DNA of 64,000 nucleotides, taken from positions 2,170,001 through 2,234,000 of the forward strand of contig JAEILZ010000005.1 of NCBI GenBank assembly GCA_018873225.1. Reading direction: 5' to 3'. Within the stretch, counting starts at the first letter, position 1. Every line of letters starts with the position of its first letter. The notes beneath the pieces were generated by a model. The model ran no database searches. It saw nothing but the letters and a program-made list of their open reading frames with translations, and was not told the origin of the DNA. This document shows positions 44,496 through 55,472 of the stretch, piece by piece. The DNA is from [Phialemoniopsis] sp. UDSM-2020. Its lineage: Eukaryota; Ascomycota; Sordariomycetes; Thyridiales; Thyridiaceae. A program made the translations under genes and the position numbers.

Positions 44496-45452
44496 TCACC
44501 GACCTCTCTTGGCCGCAACTTTGCTTGCGCCAGGCTTGACCATCATGTTGCCGATGGCAGCCTCGGCGACTTGGCGGATGGCAGCATGTCGCACGCCGCC
44601 CTTGGTCTTGGGATGCTTGTGTCCGAGATAGGTATCGACCACGGCAGCACCCAATGCCGCAGTCGCCACCCTGCCGCCCTTGGGTCCGATCCATGAGCCG
44701 GGCTCGTTCTGCAATTTCAGCGCCGCGATGGCGCCAGCCTGTATGGCGCACCTCGCCGCCGTGGACCAGGGAAACTGGCCTCCGTTCCCCTGGGCCAGCC
44801 CAGCTAGGCCACTGCTGCCGCGCTTGACGCTGCGGCTGGAGCTGGGAGGGTAGCGGCGCGACGAAGCGTTGTACGAGTTAGCCGCGCGCGGTTTTGGCCG
44901 GCGAGACGACGAAGACGACCCGAGGTAAGAGGAGGCGCCGTGGCGCCGGTAGGTGGGGCGCCGGCTGGTGTGGGGCCGGGAGCTGCCGCTACCGCTGCCG
45001 GCCGGGGCCGCAGCACCGGTCTCATGCCGGCTGGACCCTCGCTTCGGTTCGTGGTGTTGACTCCGATCGGCCTTGTGTCGGCGGTCTTGATCCCGGTCGA
45101 CATGCCTGCTCTTTTTCTTTGCCGCTGACGAGCGAAACCTTTCATCGTCGTCATCGCCTGACAGGTAGTACTTGTCTCGGGGGTCGTAGTCGGTTTCCCA
45201 CGGATCTTCCTCCTCCTTCACCGGTCGATGAGACTTTGTGGCAGCACTCCTGCTACGGCCGCCGCCGTGACGAGGGACTTCCCGGCGACTGTGTCTGTCG
45301 TGTCCATCTGAGTCGTAGCCCGTCCTGCGATACGGCGGTAGAAGGTCGCTTTTTGCGCTGTAGCGCTCCCCAGCAGGGTCGAAGGGGCTGTATCCGTAGG
45401 GGTCAAATTCGGGAACGGGAGAGTTCCTGCGACTGCTGATGCGTGATGGCAT
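44496..45452 (-). CDS. Conserved fungal-type protein with Gly/Ala-rich C-terminal domain
   Basis: Single exon of 318 residues. The N-terminal 200 residues are a disordered Ser/Arg/Asp/Tyr-rich region (YGYSPFDPAGERYS, DPRDKYYLSGDDDDERF). The C-terminal 100 residues form a compact Ala/Gly-rich region: AARCAIQAGAIAALKLQNEP, GSWIGPKGGRVATAALGAAV and HKHPKTKGGVRHAAIRQVAE. This pattern recurs in fungal proteins of unknown function (DUF3824-like or glycine-zipper-like). The alternating small residues could form membrane-associated helices. Function unknown. Confidence 0.7.
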   Translation of the reverse strand: MPSRISSRRNSPVPEFDPYGYSPFDPAGERYSAKSDLLPPYRRTGYDSDGHDRHSRREVPRHGGGRSRSAATKSHRPVKEEEDPWETDYDPRDKYYLSGDDDDERFRSSAAKKKSRHVDRDQDRRHKADRSQHHEPKRGSSRHETGAAAPAGSGSGSSRPHTSRRPTYRRHGASSYLGSSSSSRRPKPRAANSYNASSRRYPPSSSRSVKRGSSGLAGLAQGNGGQFPWSTAARCAIQAGAIAALKLQNEPGSWIGPKGGRVATAALGAAVVDTYLGHKHPKTKGGVRHAAIRQVAEAAIGNMMVKPGASKVAAKRGR

Positions 45453-47709
45453 AGCAGTGTATCATGTATTGTTCAAAAATATACAGGTGTCTTTAGGTTG
45501 CGATGGTTACATGTATGCACCGTTCAAAAAAGGAATAAATGAGACAAGCAACTTGCTAAATGCTGACAGTAGTTGCAAGGACGAAATCAGCTTGGGGGCG
45601 AAGAGCTCTACAAGAAGGAAACGAGGCGATTATTATGTCCTTTTTCAGAGAAGTGGCGTGACAATCAACTGCTGTGACATTTATCTAAAGCCAGATCCTG
45701 CAGAGGAAGCCAGATGGGAGGGGAGAGAGGAGGGCGGGGGGAGCCGGCTTCTTGGGAGTCAGGGTGCATGAAACAGCGTCACAAGCTCTGCCGATCCGGT
45801 TGTTGAAGGCTTCTCGACTATTGGTTCGATGACTAGCATGGAGGGTCACGGAAAACGAGCGTAGCCTGTGTATTGCAGAGGACCCTGTATTCCAAAAGTC
45901 AAGATGGTGGATGCAGGGACGGTGGCACGGGTGGTTGGCGCCAGGGTCTTGTGGGAGGCTCTGCATGCTGATGTCATTGCAACACGGGCCAACACCAACC
46001 ACCACGCACGCACGCGCAAGCACTTTCGCGGTCGTGTTAAACCCGAGATCATGTTTTTGACAGCGGCATACTATCTAGGTAGATATCTCTGGACACTTGA
46101 AGAAAACAGTCGTCATGTCTAACGTCGATTCTTCGAAGGCTCGGGCTCCTTCCTCTGCATCGTGTACGAAGCGGGTTGGTTCATTCACTAAGTAGTGAGG
46201 GCTTATGAGCTCTGTTAACTGACAGCAGTCCAAGCTAAGGACAAATCCCTGCACCCGTTGTTAGCTTCACGGGCCAAGTTTTGATAGGTGAATTTCGGAT
46301 ATTGCCACTCCGTTTACATACAAGTAGATATCGCAGCAAGCGTAAGTCTTCGTTCGGCAGACAGCGTTCCCTGGGTCCGACCCGCGTCACCTATAGTTCA
46401 AGTGTTAATTCTTTAGGGCTACCAGTCAGAGCTGCCTTTCACCGCTAGTATGACTGACAAATCCATCTCTGTTATACCTCTCGGCCCAGTGTGGTATTAT
46501 TATAGCGCAGAGCGATATATCTGTCGAGGGAAGATGTGAGAATCAGCTATGACATCACATTCAAACGCACGACAGTCGCGAAAGCAGAAGCCCCAAAGCA
46601 ATGCAAAGCTCCTGGACTAAAGAGCAGATGTCGTACGGTGACCGAGATATCCTCTTGACACTCGGCATTTGGTTGCTTGATTATCCGAGTCATTCAAAGA
46701 GAATAAAATCATCACGATATGCGCAATGACACCCAATACTTGTCTTAATAAGTGGACGGAACAAGGATGCTCAACCCTGTCCTCATTTCTTGACCTCGAT
46801 CTTCGAAATGATAGCAGTATGTAGATTAGACCACCATGTTAAGAAATAATTCTTGACACTGGGGACAGGATTTAAGCTTGTCATATTCGCGGCGCCTTTC
46901 TATGAACCGAGTTACTTTGGTTTGAGAGCGGCAAGGATCGACATGCACGAAGCAAGAGATTCTAGAAACCGATCAACCGCAATAGGATTTAATGCCTGGG
47001 ACGAACGGGAACTCGGCCGAACGTCGTATGACAGCTGGAAAAGAAGAAAATATAATTGTTTTTGGCAGACACTCAAGACATCCCATTGTGAGATTGCCAT
47101 GTATGAAATACTGTACCAAACCGAGCTCGTTGCTTCAATCAACAACATTGAAGAGCTTGGAGCCCCAAAAATCCACGGAAATGTCGTCAGTGGGCGGAAT
47201 TGGCGATGTCCGGGCGCTAAAGTAGAGCGAGATAGCGAGCTTCCCGTCTGTGTCCGCTAAGTCAGCTGCCACGTGACGGCTATGGATTCAGGCGACGCAC
47301 GACGGACGAGCCCAGATGCGACAATCCCAGCAAAGCCCAACATTGAAAGCACAAGACGATTGATTGCTGTTCAAGGTCGCTTGCTTTGAGCGGTTCCGGG
47401 ACTCCGACTTGCTTCTCACCCCCAGGATACCTGATCACGCAGGGCAACTCATCTTCACCGATTCCCATTGATCCCGAGCCTCACAATTGAGCCTGGCGCA
47501 CTCCGAATATCGCACGAACCCAAGAGCTTCGAGTCTAGTCTTTGAGTAGATGCGATTGTCTCTCTTGTCGCCAAACCTGGAGGAAGATACGTCTTGTCGA
47601 AACGCCTCACCGTATTGTTTCCACTCCACTGGAAGCACCCAAACGGCCAGTCTCATCTCTTTCGAACCCACACGGCTTCCTCTCGCCCGCCAGAGGGGCT
47701 GCTGTCTTG
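45453..47709. other. Large gene-free interval upstream of TRS85
   Basis: About 2.26 kb. Only short or non-ATG open frames occur (for example 46,853-47,260), with no recognisable domain. It holds the promoters of two divergent genes. No tRNA or repeat recognised apart from short CACG-rich sequence at about 45,995-46,020. Confidence 0.45.
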
Positions 47710-50085
47710 ATGCAGCCTCCGGAACATGGATCGCCAGCGGACTCAATACAATCTTCGCCCATGGCAGCCTCCACAATAAGGCTGCCAAAGAAAAGGCAGA
47801 CCATCGATGATCCTCTTTCCCTCTCCGAGACGAGTCTGCCATATCGGAAAGCAAATCCATCTGCCGCGTCTCTCTATGCCTCAACGCTCACCCCTCCTGG
47901 TTCGCGCTCGATATCCCCAGCTGGCCGTGCCTCGCCTGGCCGCAATCTTCCGGGCGCCACCGCTCTTGGCGCCACGTTCACTCGATCCCTACTAGAAACC
48001 GGAGCTGCCGATAACCCCGGCGACCCCTTGAACCTACTGCTGAAGGCGTTTGTTCCACATATTGCCGTCTACTCGTCGCTGGACACAGAGGAACTGGCGA
48101 GGGAAAAGGGGTTCGAGCATGGACTCTGGGAGCTTTTACGGCCCTTTGGGGAACGAGTGCAAGGCAAGGTCACTGTTAGGGACAGCAACGGCGCTGCGAG
48201 GACATGGGAGGACTTTTCGGTGCGATTCACAAGGCTCGGCCAAGACATGGAACAGCCCGAACCCCCGACAGGGAGCATCAAATCAGCGACAAATGGCCAG
48301 TCTTCGGGAAACCAGCGGCCTACGAGCACTGAAAATGCGTTAAAAAGGATCGCGCAGGTGGAGACCGTTGTTGAGCGGCATCTGAACTATGCCGAAGAGT
48401 CTTTTCTCGGCCTCGCACAGACTAATCCGGCTTTGAAGCAAGGACTCGACGTCGAGGCGACTTCTCCATATTACTCCCTCTATTTGCGTCGGTTGCTATC
48501 GGGGATTCCATTGGTGCCTCACGAAACATTTGCCCATCCCGTGGCTTGTGTAATAGCGATCAGCTCGCGAAACCCGTCGCCAATTCAGACGTTCCGGGAT
48601 CTTTACAGGGACATCAGCCAAGGGGAAAAGCGACTACCAGCGTGGGTTGATGGGGACTATCTACGCTACTACGTCCTTGTGCATGACGAAGAGAACGGTG
48701 ACATTGCAAAATCCATGGCTTTGTTTGAGCAGATGAAACGTAACCTTGGCTTGCACTGCCATTTATTACGCATCCGTAGCTCACAAAGTGCTGAGACAGA
48801 CGACGACAGCATACCCCTACCGCGCAGTGAGTGGATGACAGCGGCAGAAGAGCTCGCAGACATAGAACGGAGCGACAGTCCCGAGGAATTCCAGGATCCT
48901 ACCCGGTACATCTTTGAGTCAGATGCAACGGCGATACGCACATTCGTCCGCGAGATGGTCACTCAATCCGTCGTGCCTACCATGGAGCGAAACGTTTCTG
49001 TGTGGAATGACCAAGTGGCCTCCAAACGCAAGGGTATCAGCGGACGCTTTATGAGCTTATCCAAACGCTGGGCCGGGTTTGGAGGGTCAAGGTCATCAGG
49101 GGGAGCAAGCGGTAGTGGCTCGAACTTTGACCCCCAGGGCTTCTACAATCCCGACACGCCAGAGGCGATCATGCGGAAGCTTGCAGACTTCGCTTTTATG
49201 CTTCGCGACTGGAAGCTGGCCATGTCCACTTATGACATATTACGGTCTGACTTCAATAATGACAAGGCATGGCGGTTTCACGCCGCGGCCAACGAGATGG
49301 CTGCTGTCGCACTTCTCATTATGCCACAGAACATGTCTTCCAAAACCAAACTTGAGAACATCAACTCGATGATTGAGCAAGCATTCTACTCGTATCACAC
49401 GCGTTGCAGCGACCCGTACGGCGCATTGCGGTGCCTCGCGGTGTCACTGGAGCTCTTGCGATTGCGCGCAGGTCCTGCCGTTGACGACGGCGTGAAGTGG
49501 GGCACGCGTCTGATGGAAGTCCGTCTTATCGGCGCCATTGGCGATGCTTTGATCAAAGAGCGCATGGCAGTCTCGTGCGCTACGAAACAAGGAGTCGGCA
49601 GCATGGCCTGGGGTAGCTGGAAGCGCAAGTCTGCATTCTGGAGCGTTTTGAGCGCAGAGTCGTGGCTCAACCAGAGCAAATACATCCAAGCCCAGCGCTG
49701 TCTGAACGAGGCACGGCAGATGTATTCGATGTTGCAAAGCGACGATGGAATTAGTGGTTTTGGCATGGCTAGTGACTTCATGGCTGATCTCCAGATGCGA
49801 CTCAAGGAGGGCCTTTCTGTGCACGGGCCGGCTGGTGTAGACACTGAGGCTGAACACGGCGAAGGTGAATATGAGGACGAAGAGGAAGACGAGGTCGAGG
49901 TTCTTGCAGGTGATGACACAGAGAAACTAAGTCGCAGGCGGTCGAGACGAGCGAGCTTGATCGCATCGTCAGGAGCGACTGGTGCCACGCTCGAGACGGC
50001 ACCGCTGAGGACGATCCCGACTGCAGAAGAGGACGAGACTAGTGGGGACTCACCGGGAGATAAGTTTGAGGAAAGCTTGGCATGA
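47710..50085 (+). CDS. TRS85: TRAPP complex subunit Trs85 (TRAPPC8-like)
   Basis: 791 residues in one exon from the first in-frame ATG. The N-terminal 100 residues are Ser/Pro-rich. The conserved part starts at about residue 110 (FVPHIAVYSSLDTEELAREK, GLWELLRPFGERVQGKVTVR). YLRYYVLVHDEENGDIAKS, RYIFESDATAIRTFVREMVT and the helical C-terminal half (KLADFAFMLRDWKLAMSTYD) follow. Trs85 defines TRAPPIII, the Rab1/Ypt1 exchange factor used in autophagy and Golgi traffic. The frame stays open upstream of 47,710 but without ATG, so an unseen 5' exon cannot be excluded. The tail has an acidic patch (EYEDEEEDEVEVLAGDD). Confidence 0.88.
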   Translation: MQPPEHGSPADSIQSSPMAASTIRLPKKRQTIDDPLSLSETSLPYRKANPSAASLYASTLTPPGSRSISPAGRASPGRNLPGATALGATFTRSLLETGAADNPGDPLNLLLKAFVPHIAVYSSLDTEELAREKGFEHGLWELLRPFGERVQGKVTVRDSNGAARTWEDFSVRFTRLGQDMEQPEPPTGSIKSATNGQSSGNQRPTSTENALKRIAQVETVVERHLNYAEESFLGLAQTNPALKQGLDVEATSPYYSLYLRRLLSGIPLVPHETFAHPVACVIAISSRNPSPIQTFRDLYRDISQGEKRLPAWVDGDYLRYYVLVHDEENGDIAKSMALFEQMKRNLGLHCHLLRIRSSQSAETDDDSIPLPRSEWMTAAEELADIERSDSPEEFQDPTRYIFESDATAIRTFVREMVTQSVVPTMERNVSVWNDQVASKRKGISGRFMSLSKRWAGFGGSRSSGGASGSGSNFDPQGFYNPDTPEAIMRKLADFAFMLRDWKLAMSTYDILRSDFNNDKAWRFHAAANEMAAVALLIMPQNMSSKTKLENINSMIEQAFYSYHTRCSDPYGALRCLAVSLELLRLRAGPAVDDGVKWGTRLMEVRLIGAIGDALIKERMAVSCATKQGVGSMAWGSWKRKSAFWSVLSAESWLNQSKYIQAQRCLNEARQMYSMLQSDDGISGFGMASDFMADLQMRLKEGLSVHGPAGVDTEAEHGEGEYEDEEEDEVEVLAGDDTEKLSRRRSRRASLIASSGATGATLETAPLRTIPTAEEDETSGDSPGDKFEESLA

Positions 50086-50589
50086 TGGGCCCTACACTGT
50101 TGATTATAATGGGTGGAACGGGCATGCCGGAGGAGCTTGAGGTTGTACCCCCGAGGTTTATAGAAGGATCCATTGATGTGTGCCTGGTGTTTTGGCATTG
50201 CTGCATATAAGCGGAGTTTAAGCTTTCATGGGCTTCACGACGATAGAAATTTCGATTGGCCACCATGCCACCGATTCATATTATTTGACGAGATGCCGAA
50301 AAAGAAAGATCAAGCCTGGTGAACGACAATTGCTTCCTATGCGGTTGTATTATAACTTTTAGTAGATGCTGATTCACATGTCAATAGTGGATCTGGCACG
50401 CTTGGGTAGCTCTATTCCCCACAGTGGGCGCACCCGGGCGCATCCCGCTTATTTCTCCACCATAACAACCAGCACTTGAGCTTTGAACTCCACGATAACG
50501 TCACGTCAGTAAGGGTGGCTCGCCTTCCTAGCCTGGCAAAAGAAGGAGTTCTCAACTCAAATGGGCGCCTCGAAGTCCATGCATTCATC
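50086..50589. other. Intergenic between TRS85 and FIG4-like gene
   Basis: Same-strand neighbours. The frame of the FIG4-like gene is open back to 50,476 but has no ATG before 50,590. Nothing else seen. Confidence 0.45.
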
Positions 50590-53500
50590 ATGGACAGCAG
50601 GCCCGACGACGTAAATCTTGCTGGAGATAGCACGATTCCGTCGGACCCCGACCCCGAGCCTGTCTCCAAATCAGAGCGCCCGATCTTTCCCCTTCTACTC
50701 AACAATGCTAGTAACGAGACCAGTCCTCTGGCCGCCGGCACGGCTACACAGGCTCGCAAAGCAGACGACGAAGATGACGACGACGAGCCAGCGGTGGCGA
50801 CGCCTTTTGTGCGCACTTCAAGTCCCGACGGATCGGCACATGAGGATACGAACGAGGATGAGGACGAGGTGTCGCCAACGCCAGACGAAGGGGGTAAGAG
50901 GCTGTCTCCCCGGCTCATGCACAGGATGCATAAGTTCAGTCTGTACGAGACAGCCAGCAGATACTATATTGTGGGCGGGGATGTGGCCGAGAAACGATAT
51001 CGCATTCTCAAGATCGACCGTACCACGGACGACTCCTCGGATCTGAGTATCACGGATGACAAGATCGTATACAGCCAGAAGGAAATGAACCAGCTGTTGG
51101 ATACTATCGACGATGGAAACAAAGGAACTGGCGGCATCAAGCTGCGTTGTACGACATGGGGCTTGCTCGGGTTCATCAAGTTCACTGGACCTTGGTACAT
51201 GTTACTCATCACAAAGAAGAGCACGGTGGCCATGATAGGAGGGCACTATATCTATCAGATTGATGGCACGGAGCTGATTCCCCTGACACCGGCACGCTTC
51301 AGGGCAGATCAGCGCAACACGGAGGAGTCGCGCTTTCTCAACATCCTAAACAATCTCGATCTTACCAGGTCGTTTTACTACAGCTATTCCTACGACATCA
51401 CACGGACCCTTCAGTACAACATTACCAAGGAGCGGACTGCGATACTCAATGGTAAAGTTACTGGCTGTGACGACGACTTCAACTCGATGTTCGTCTGGAA
51501 CAGTCATCTTCTCCAACCCGCTTCCAAGTCTCTCAACTCCATCTTTGACTGGTGTCGTCCTGTCATCCACGGTTATATTGACCAGTCCTCGATATCAATC
51601 TACGGAAGGGTAGCATACATCACTATCATAGCCCGGCGCTCACGTTACTTCGCCGGTGCGCGTTTTCTCAAGCGAGGTGCTAATGATCTTGGCTATGTCG
51701 CGAATGACGTCGAGACAGAACAGATTGTGTCCGAAGCATTAACGACATCGTTCCATGCGCCGGGGCCCCGGCTTTATGCAAGTCCGCAGTATACCTCATA
51801 TGTGCAGCATCGCGGTAGTATCCCGCTCTACTGGACGCAAGATAATACTGGTGTTACTCCCAAACCGCCAATTGAGCTGAACCTTGTCGATCCATTCTAT
51901 GGCGCTGCAGCTTTGCACTTTGACAACTTATTTGAAAGGTATGGCGCGCCCATCTATGTCTTGAACCTTGTCAAAGCACGCGAGCGCCAGCCGAGAGAGT
52001 CCAAACTGTTAGAGGAGTACACCAAAGCAATTAACTACTTGAATCAATTCTTGCCAGAGGGCAAGAAAATCATCCACCATGCCTGGGACATGTCTCGGGC
52101 AGCCAAGAGCAGGGGCCAAGACGTCATCGGCACGCTCGAGGGCATCGCCGAGGATGTGGTGACAACGACGGGATTCTTTCAAAACGGCGATGGTCATATC
52201 TCTCCCATTCGGGTCCAAAACGGCGTCGCGCGAACCAATTGTATTGACTGCCTTGACCGCACCAATGCTGCTCAGTTCGTCATTGGCAAGCGTGCTTTGG
52301 GGCACCAGCTACATGCGCTGGGCATCCTTGAAAATACGAGCATCAACTACGACACCGATGCGGTCAATCTCTTCACGCATATGTACCACGATCACGGTGA
52401 CACAATTGCCGTCCAGTACGGCGGTTCTCAGCTTGTGAATACCATGGAGACATATCGCAAGATCAACCAGTGGACCAGTCACTCCCGAGACATGATCGAG
52501 AGCTTCAAGCGCTATTATAACAACTCCTTTCTCGACGGGCAGCGTCAGGAAGCATACAACCTGTTCCTTGGGAACTACATCTTTGCACAGGGCCAACCTA
52601 TGCTGTGGGATCTGGCGACGGATTACTACCTGCACCACGCCGATCCGCGTAGCTGGCTCGAGCAGAGAAAGAGAGGCTATATCAACTGGTACACCCCTGA
52701 GCACCTTGAGGAGCGCAAGTTGCCTCCTTATGTCCCTCCACAACGTGACGAGGGCGGCAAGAAGCCGACCTCGTTCTTTGACGACTACTGGCTGGAGTAT
52801 TACCGCCCGTCTACTCTCTCTTCCTTCCTCAAGATGTTCCCTTATAAGATGAATTCGACAATCAAATACATCCCCTTCAAGTCCAGCCAGGAGGGCCGAT
52901 ATGACCTCAGCCCTTTTCGTGTGCGCAACGAAGGCGGCGGCAGTCATGGTGGCGGTGGACATGGCGAGCATGAGGCTCAGGATAAGAAGAAACCTAAGAA
53001 GGGAGTCACCATTCTGATGCCTCATGATTCCCTTGCCGACGACGACTCTGCCTCCATTATGTCTGGTAAGACCAGCCACACGGTTCGGGGCATTCGAGGC
53101 TGGCTGCAGCCTAATCAGCAAGACAGCCGGTCCGGCGCTAATGGCATGGCCGGCATTATGAAAGAAGGCACAGCGCTACTTCCGCCAGGCGACCAGGCCA
53201 AGCCCAAGCCTACGAGCTTGGAGAAGACTCGCGCTGCACAGTGGACATTCACAAAGATGGTCCACGGGTCGATCAACCCTTCAGTCGACACACAAGAGAC
53301 GGAAGACTATGCTCGATACGTATCGCATCCGCAGAACCTGCCGCTCGTCGTCTCGGCGGAGACGCCCGTCACTGACGTTGACAACGAGTATCAGGAGTAC
53401 ATCAACGGGAGCTGGCAGTCTGAGGGTCTGTCCATGCCATCGATGGTGCCTGACGAGGACCATGCCGTGTACTCAGAATTGTTGAAGGTGAACGAGAACC

Positions 53501-53601
53501 CGCTCACTGTTTTGGAAGAGGATGCGCAGAAGAAGAGGTACAAGGCGTATCGGAAGTGGCTGAGAGGCAAGTCGTTATTTAAGCAGTTGCCTGTCGATTG
53601 A
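50590..53601 (+). CDS. FIG4: SAC-domain polyphosphoinositide phosphatase (Fig4-like)
   Basis: 1,003 residues, single exon. After a 100-residue acidic disordered N-terminus comes the SAC domain: FSLYETASRYYIVGG, WGLLGFIKFTGPWYMLLITK, SFYYSYSYDITRTLQ and FVWNSHLL. The catalytic CX5R is RTNCIDCLDRTNAAQF (Cys at about 551). The Fig4-specific C-terminal part follows (YYLHHADPRSW, PTSFFDDYWLEYYRPSTLSS). Fig4 is a PI(3,5)P2 5-phosphatase working with Vac14 and Fab1 at the vacuole. The length exceeds yeast Fig4 (879) mainly through disordered ends. The stop codon lies 63 bp from the end of the convergent TTI2 gene. Confidence 0.92.
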   Translation: MDSRPDDVNLAGDSTIPSDPDPEPVSKSERPIFPLLLNNASNETSPLAAGTATQARKADDEDDDDEPAVATPFVRTSSPDGSAHEDTNEDEDEVSPTPDEGGKRLSPRLMHRMHKFSLYETASRYYIVGGDVAEKRYRILKIDRTTDDSSDLSITDDKIVYSQKEMNQLLDTIDDGNKGTGGIKLRCTTWGLLGFIKFTGPWYMLLITKKSTVAMIGGHYIYQIDGTELIPLTPARFRADQRNTEESRFLNILNNLDLTRSFYYSYSYDITRTLQYNITKERTAILNGKVTGCDDDFNSMFVWNSHLLQPASKSLNSIFDWCRPVIHGYIDQSSISIYGRVAYITIIARRSRYFAGARFLKRGANDLGYVANDVETEQIVSEALTTSFHAPGPRLYASPQYTSYVQHRGSIPLYWTQDNTGVTPKPPIELNLVDPFYGAAALHFDNLFERYGAPIYVLNLVKARERQPRESKLLEEYTKAINYLNQFLPEGKKIIHHAWDMSRAAKSRGQDVIGTLEGIAEDVVTTTGFFQNGDGHISPIRVQNGVARTNCIDCLDRTNAAQFVIGKRALGHQLHALGILENTSINYDTDAVNLFTHMYHDHGDTIAVQYGGSQLVNTMETYRKINQWTSHSRDMIESFKRYYNNSFLDGQRQEAYNLFLGNYIFAQGQPMLWDLATDYYLHHADPRSWLEQRKRGYINWYTPEHLEERKLPPYVPPQRDEGGKKPTSFFDDYWLEYYRPSTLSSFLKMFPYKMNSTIKYIPFKSSQEGRYDLSPFRVRNEGGGSHGGGGHGEHEAQDKKKPKKGVTILMPHDSLADDDSASIMSGKTSHTVRGIRGWLQPNQQDSRSGANGMAGIMKEGTALLPPGDQAKPKPTSLEKTRAAQWTFTKMVHGSINPSVDTQETEDYARYVSHPQNLPLVVSAETPVTDVDNEYQEYINGSWQSEGLSMPSMVPDEDHAVYSELLKVNENPLTVLEEDAQKKRYKAYRKWLRGKSLFKQLPVD

Positions 53602-53664
53602 TAACCTCCCGGGAAGGACTGTGTCCACGATGATCGCCGCTTTGTAGAACAGTCTCAGTGGGGG

Positions 53665-55472
53665 CTACAAACCCGCGAAAAGGCCGCCCAGGCGGGGTTC
53701 CTTGGCTACCAAGGGCTGGATATTGGGTGTAGCGTCCATTCCATCTGGCTTCATTGTGCTGATCAGGATGGTGGCGGACTGAACGAGTTCGTCCTGGATA
53801 TCCTTTCGTTGTTGCTCCGCGGCGCCGCTCTCTAGAACGTCAAGCCAGCAGACAATAAGGATCCTGAGCACTTCATTCTGCCAGGGACTCTGCGTCAGTC
53901 TGGGCCAGCACGTCTTGATGACAGCTTGTAAGGCCTTGTTCGCAGCGATGAGCCTGCTCGGGAGAGTGGACGCGAATGGGTCCGTCATAATCTCCGAGAG
54001 CATCGGTATCAGATCCTGTTCGTCTACGAATTAGCTCATAGTCTCGTTCGATGTTATGCGCACTCTGGACAGCCATCAGTACCTTCAGGTGTTTCACAGC
54101 CTGCAATCCCATGGCTGTTACCAGCAGCTCTGTCTCCGCGAGCAATGTCTGGACGATTCTGACGTGCTCCTTTGCATGAAAGTATCCAGAAAAGACGCCC
54201 TCACGCAAGATTGTATCGAAGAGTCTGTTCTTGGAAGACTGATCTTTGGCGTGCCCTGCCAGGTCTAGCAGAGCTGCATAAGCTGGAGGCAGCATTTGGA
54301 GCGACTCCTCCTCTGGCGTGATACTAGGCAGAAACATCAGTGTGGGAAGGACAGCCTGTTCAAACACACTGTGCAGCCCTGTCTCGTGAAGGATCTTTGC
54401 CGGCAATTTTGCGAGGAAGCTATGCAGAGTCTGTAGGCCCTGGACCCTGACAGGAGTACTGGGGTCGTCGAGAAGAGTGAGGAGAACTGGGACGAACAAC
54501 GGCCAGTTCTTGCTGACGAGGTCCTGATATATGTTTAGTATTGCAAACGAAAGAGTAAATAGCCAGGCCAATGATGCCATGAATGATGATTTATATACTC
54601 ACGTTCGAAGCATTCGTCACAGCCCAAGCAAATACTGGTATGGTCCGCAGATCGCCATACTTCCAGGGTTTGATCTTGCGCGTCTCGTTCGTTAACCCTT
54701 GATGGGGGTCGGCCTCTTCGGGGAACTCTGCTTTCCTGCCAGATACAGTAACCGTTGTCGGCCTTGACTTTTGGAAGAGCGGCCGTAGATAGCTTTGAAG
54801 TATTCCATTGACTATGAAGTCATTCCTGTTGCGACCTGCAAGTTGAAGCTCGAGAACTCTCGATGCTTCGACTGCTGTCACATGGCTGGCCCATGGCTGG
54901 CCAGAATCCGTGAAGGCAATAAGTGTGATTAATGCATCTTCATGAAGTTGGACCTGCCATGATTCGGTGGCCTTTGCCAGAAGTGCAAGACTATCGCTCG
55001 CAGCGCTCCGGCAGCTCTTGATCAATGCTTGACGAGCTTGTTCCTCGTCGACGTCTGTGTTCGAATTAACAAGGGGTTGCCCCGGACAGGGGCCAAGTCA
55101 TAGTTTTATACCTTCATCAAGATCACTCGCAGGGAAGACTGGCGCAATGCAACGGGATGCGAGCTCAGATATTGCCTTCTGAGCATGGCCCTTCTCCCCC
55201 ACGGTAGACTCAATAAGGGCGTCGTCGGTCTGTCCCAAGCGGTCTCTTAGAGACCGGAGCACTTGGACACTGGTCTGGACTCGTTGTCAGTTGGCGCGCT
55301 ATGTGCTTGGGGTGGAGGGAGTGTGACTGTACCGGCCCACTCGAGGTTGGTAGCTCCGACGCAACTTCAGACCATGTCCCTGTCTTTGATGTGGCATCAC
55401 CCTCATCTGGCACCCTTTGTCTTAGTCGCTGCTCGGAATTCTACTGTGAACGGGGGACTTACCGACGTCCAT
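53665..55472 (-). CDS. TTI2: Tel2-interacting protein 2 (TTI2-like)
   Basis: Exons (minus) 55472-55463, 55279-55112, 55054-54603, 54523-54083 and 54015-53665; 473 residues. A helical-repeat protein. Diagnostic segments are LITLIAFTDSGQPWASHVTA, WKYGDLRTIPVFAWAVTNAS, DLVSKNWPLFVPVLLTLLDD, VRVQGLQTLHSFLAKLP and the C-terminal LIAANKALQAVIKTCWPRL. With Tel2 and Tti1 it forms the TTT co-chaperone that stabilises PIKK kinases (TOR, ATM, ATR). The first coding exon is only 10 nt (ATG GAC GTC G) before a 183-nt intron; that start is the least certain part. Confidence 0.87.

Noticed and set aside
46853..47260. 135-codon + strand frame before TRS85
   Set aside because: Starts with TTG, lacks any family resemblance, and overlaps equally long frames on the other strand.
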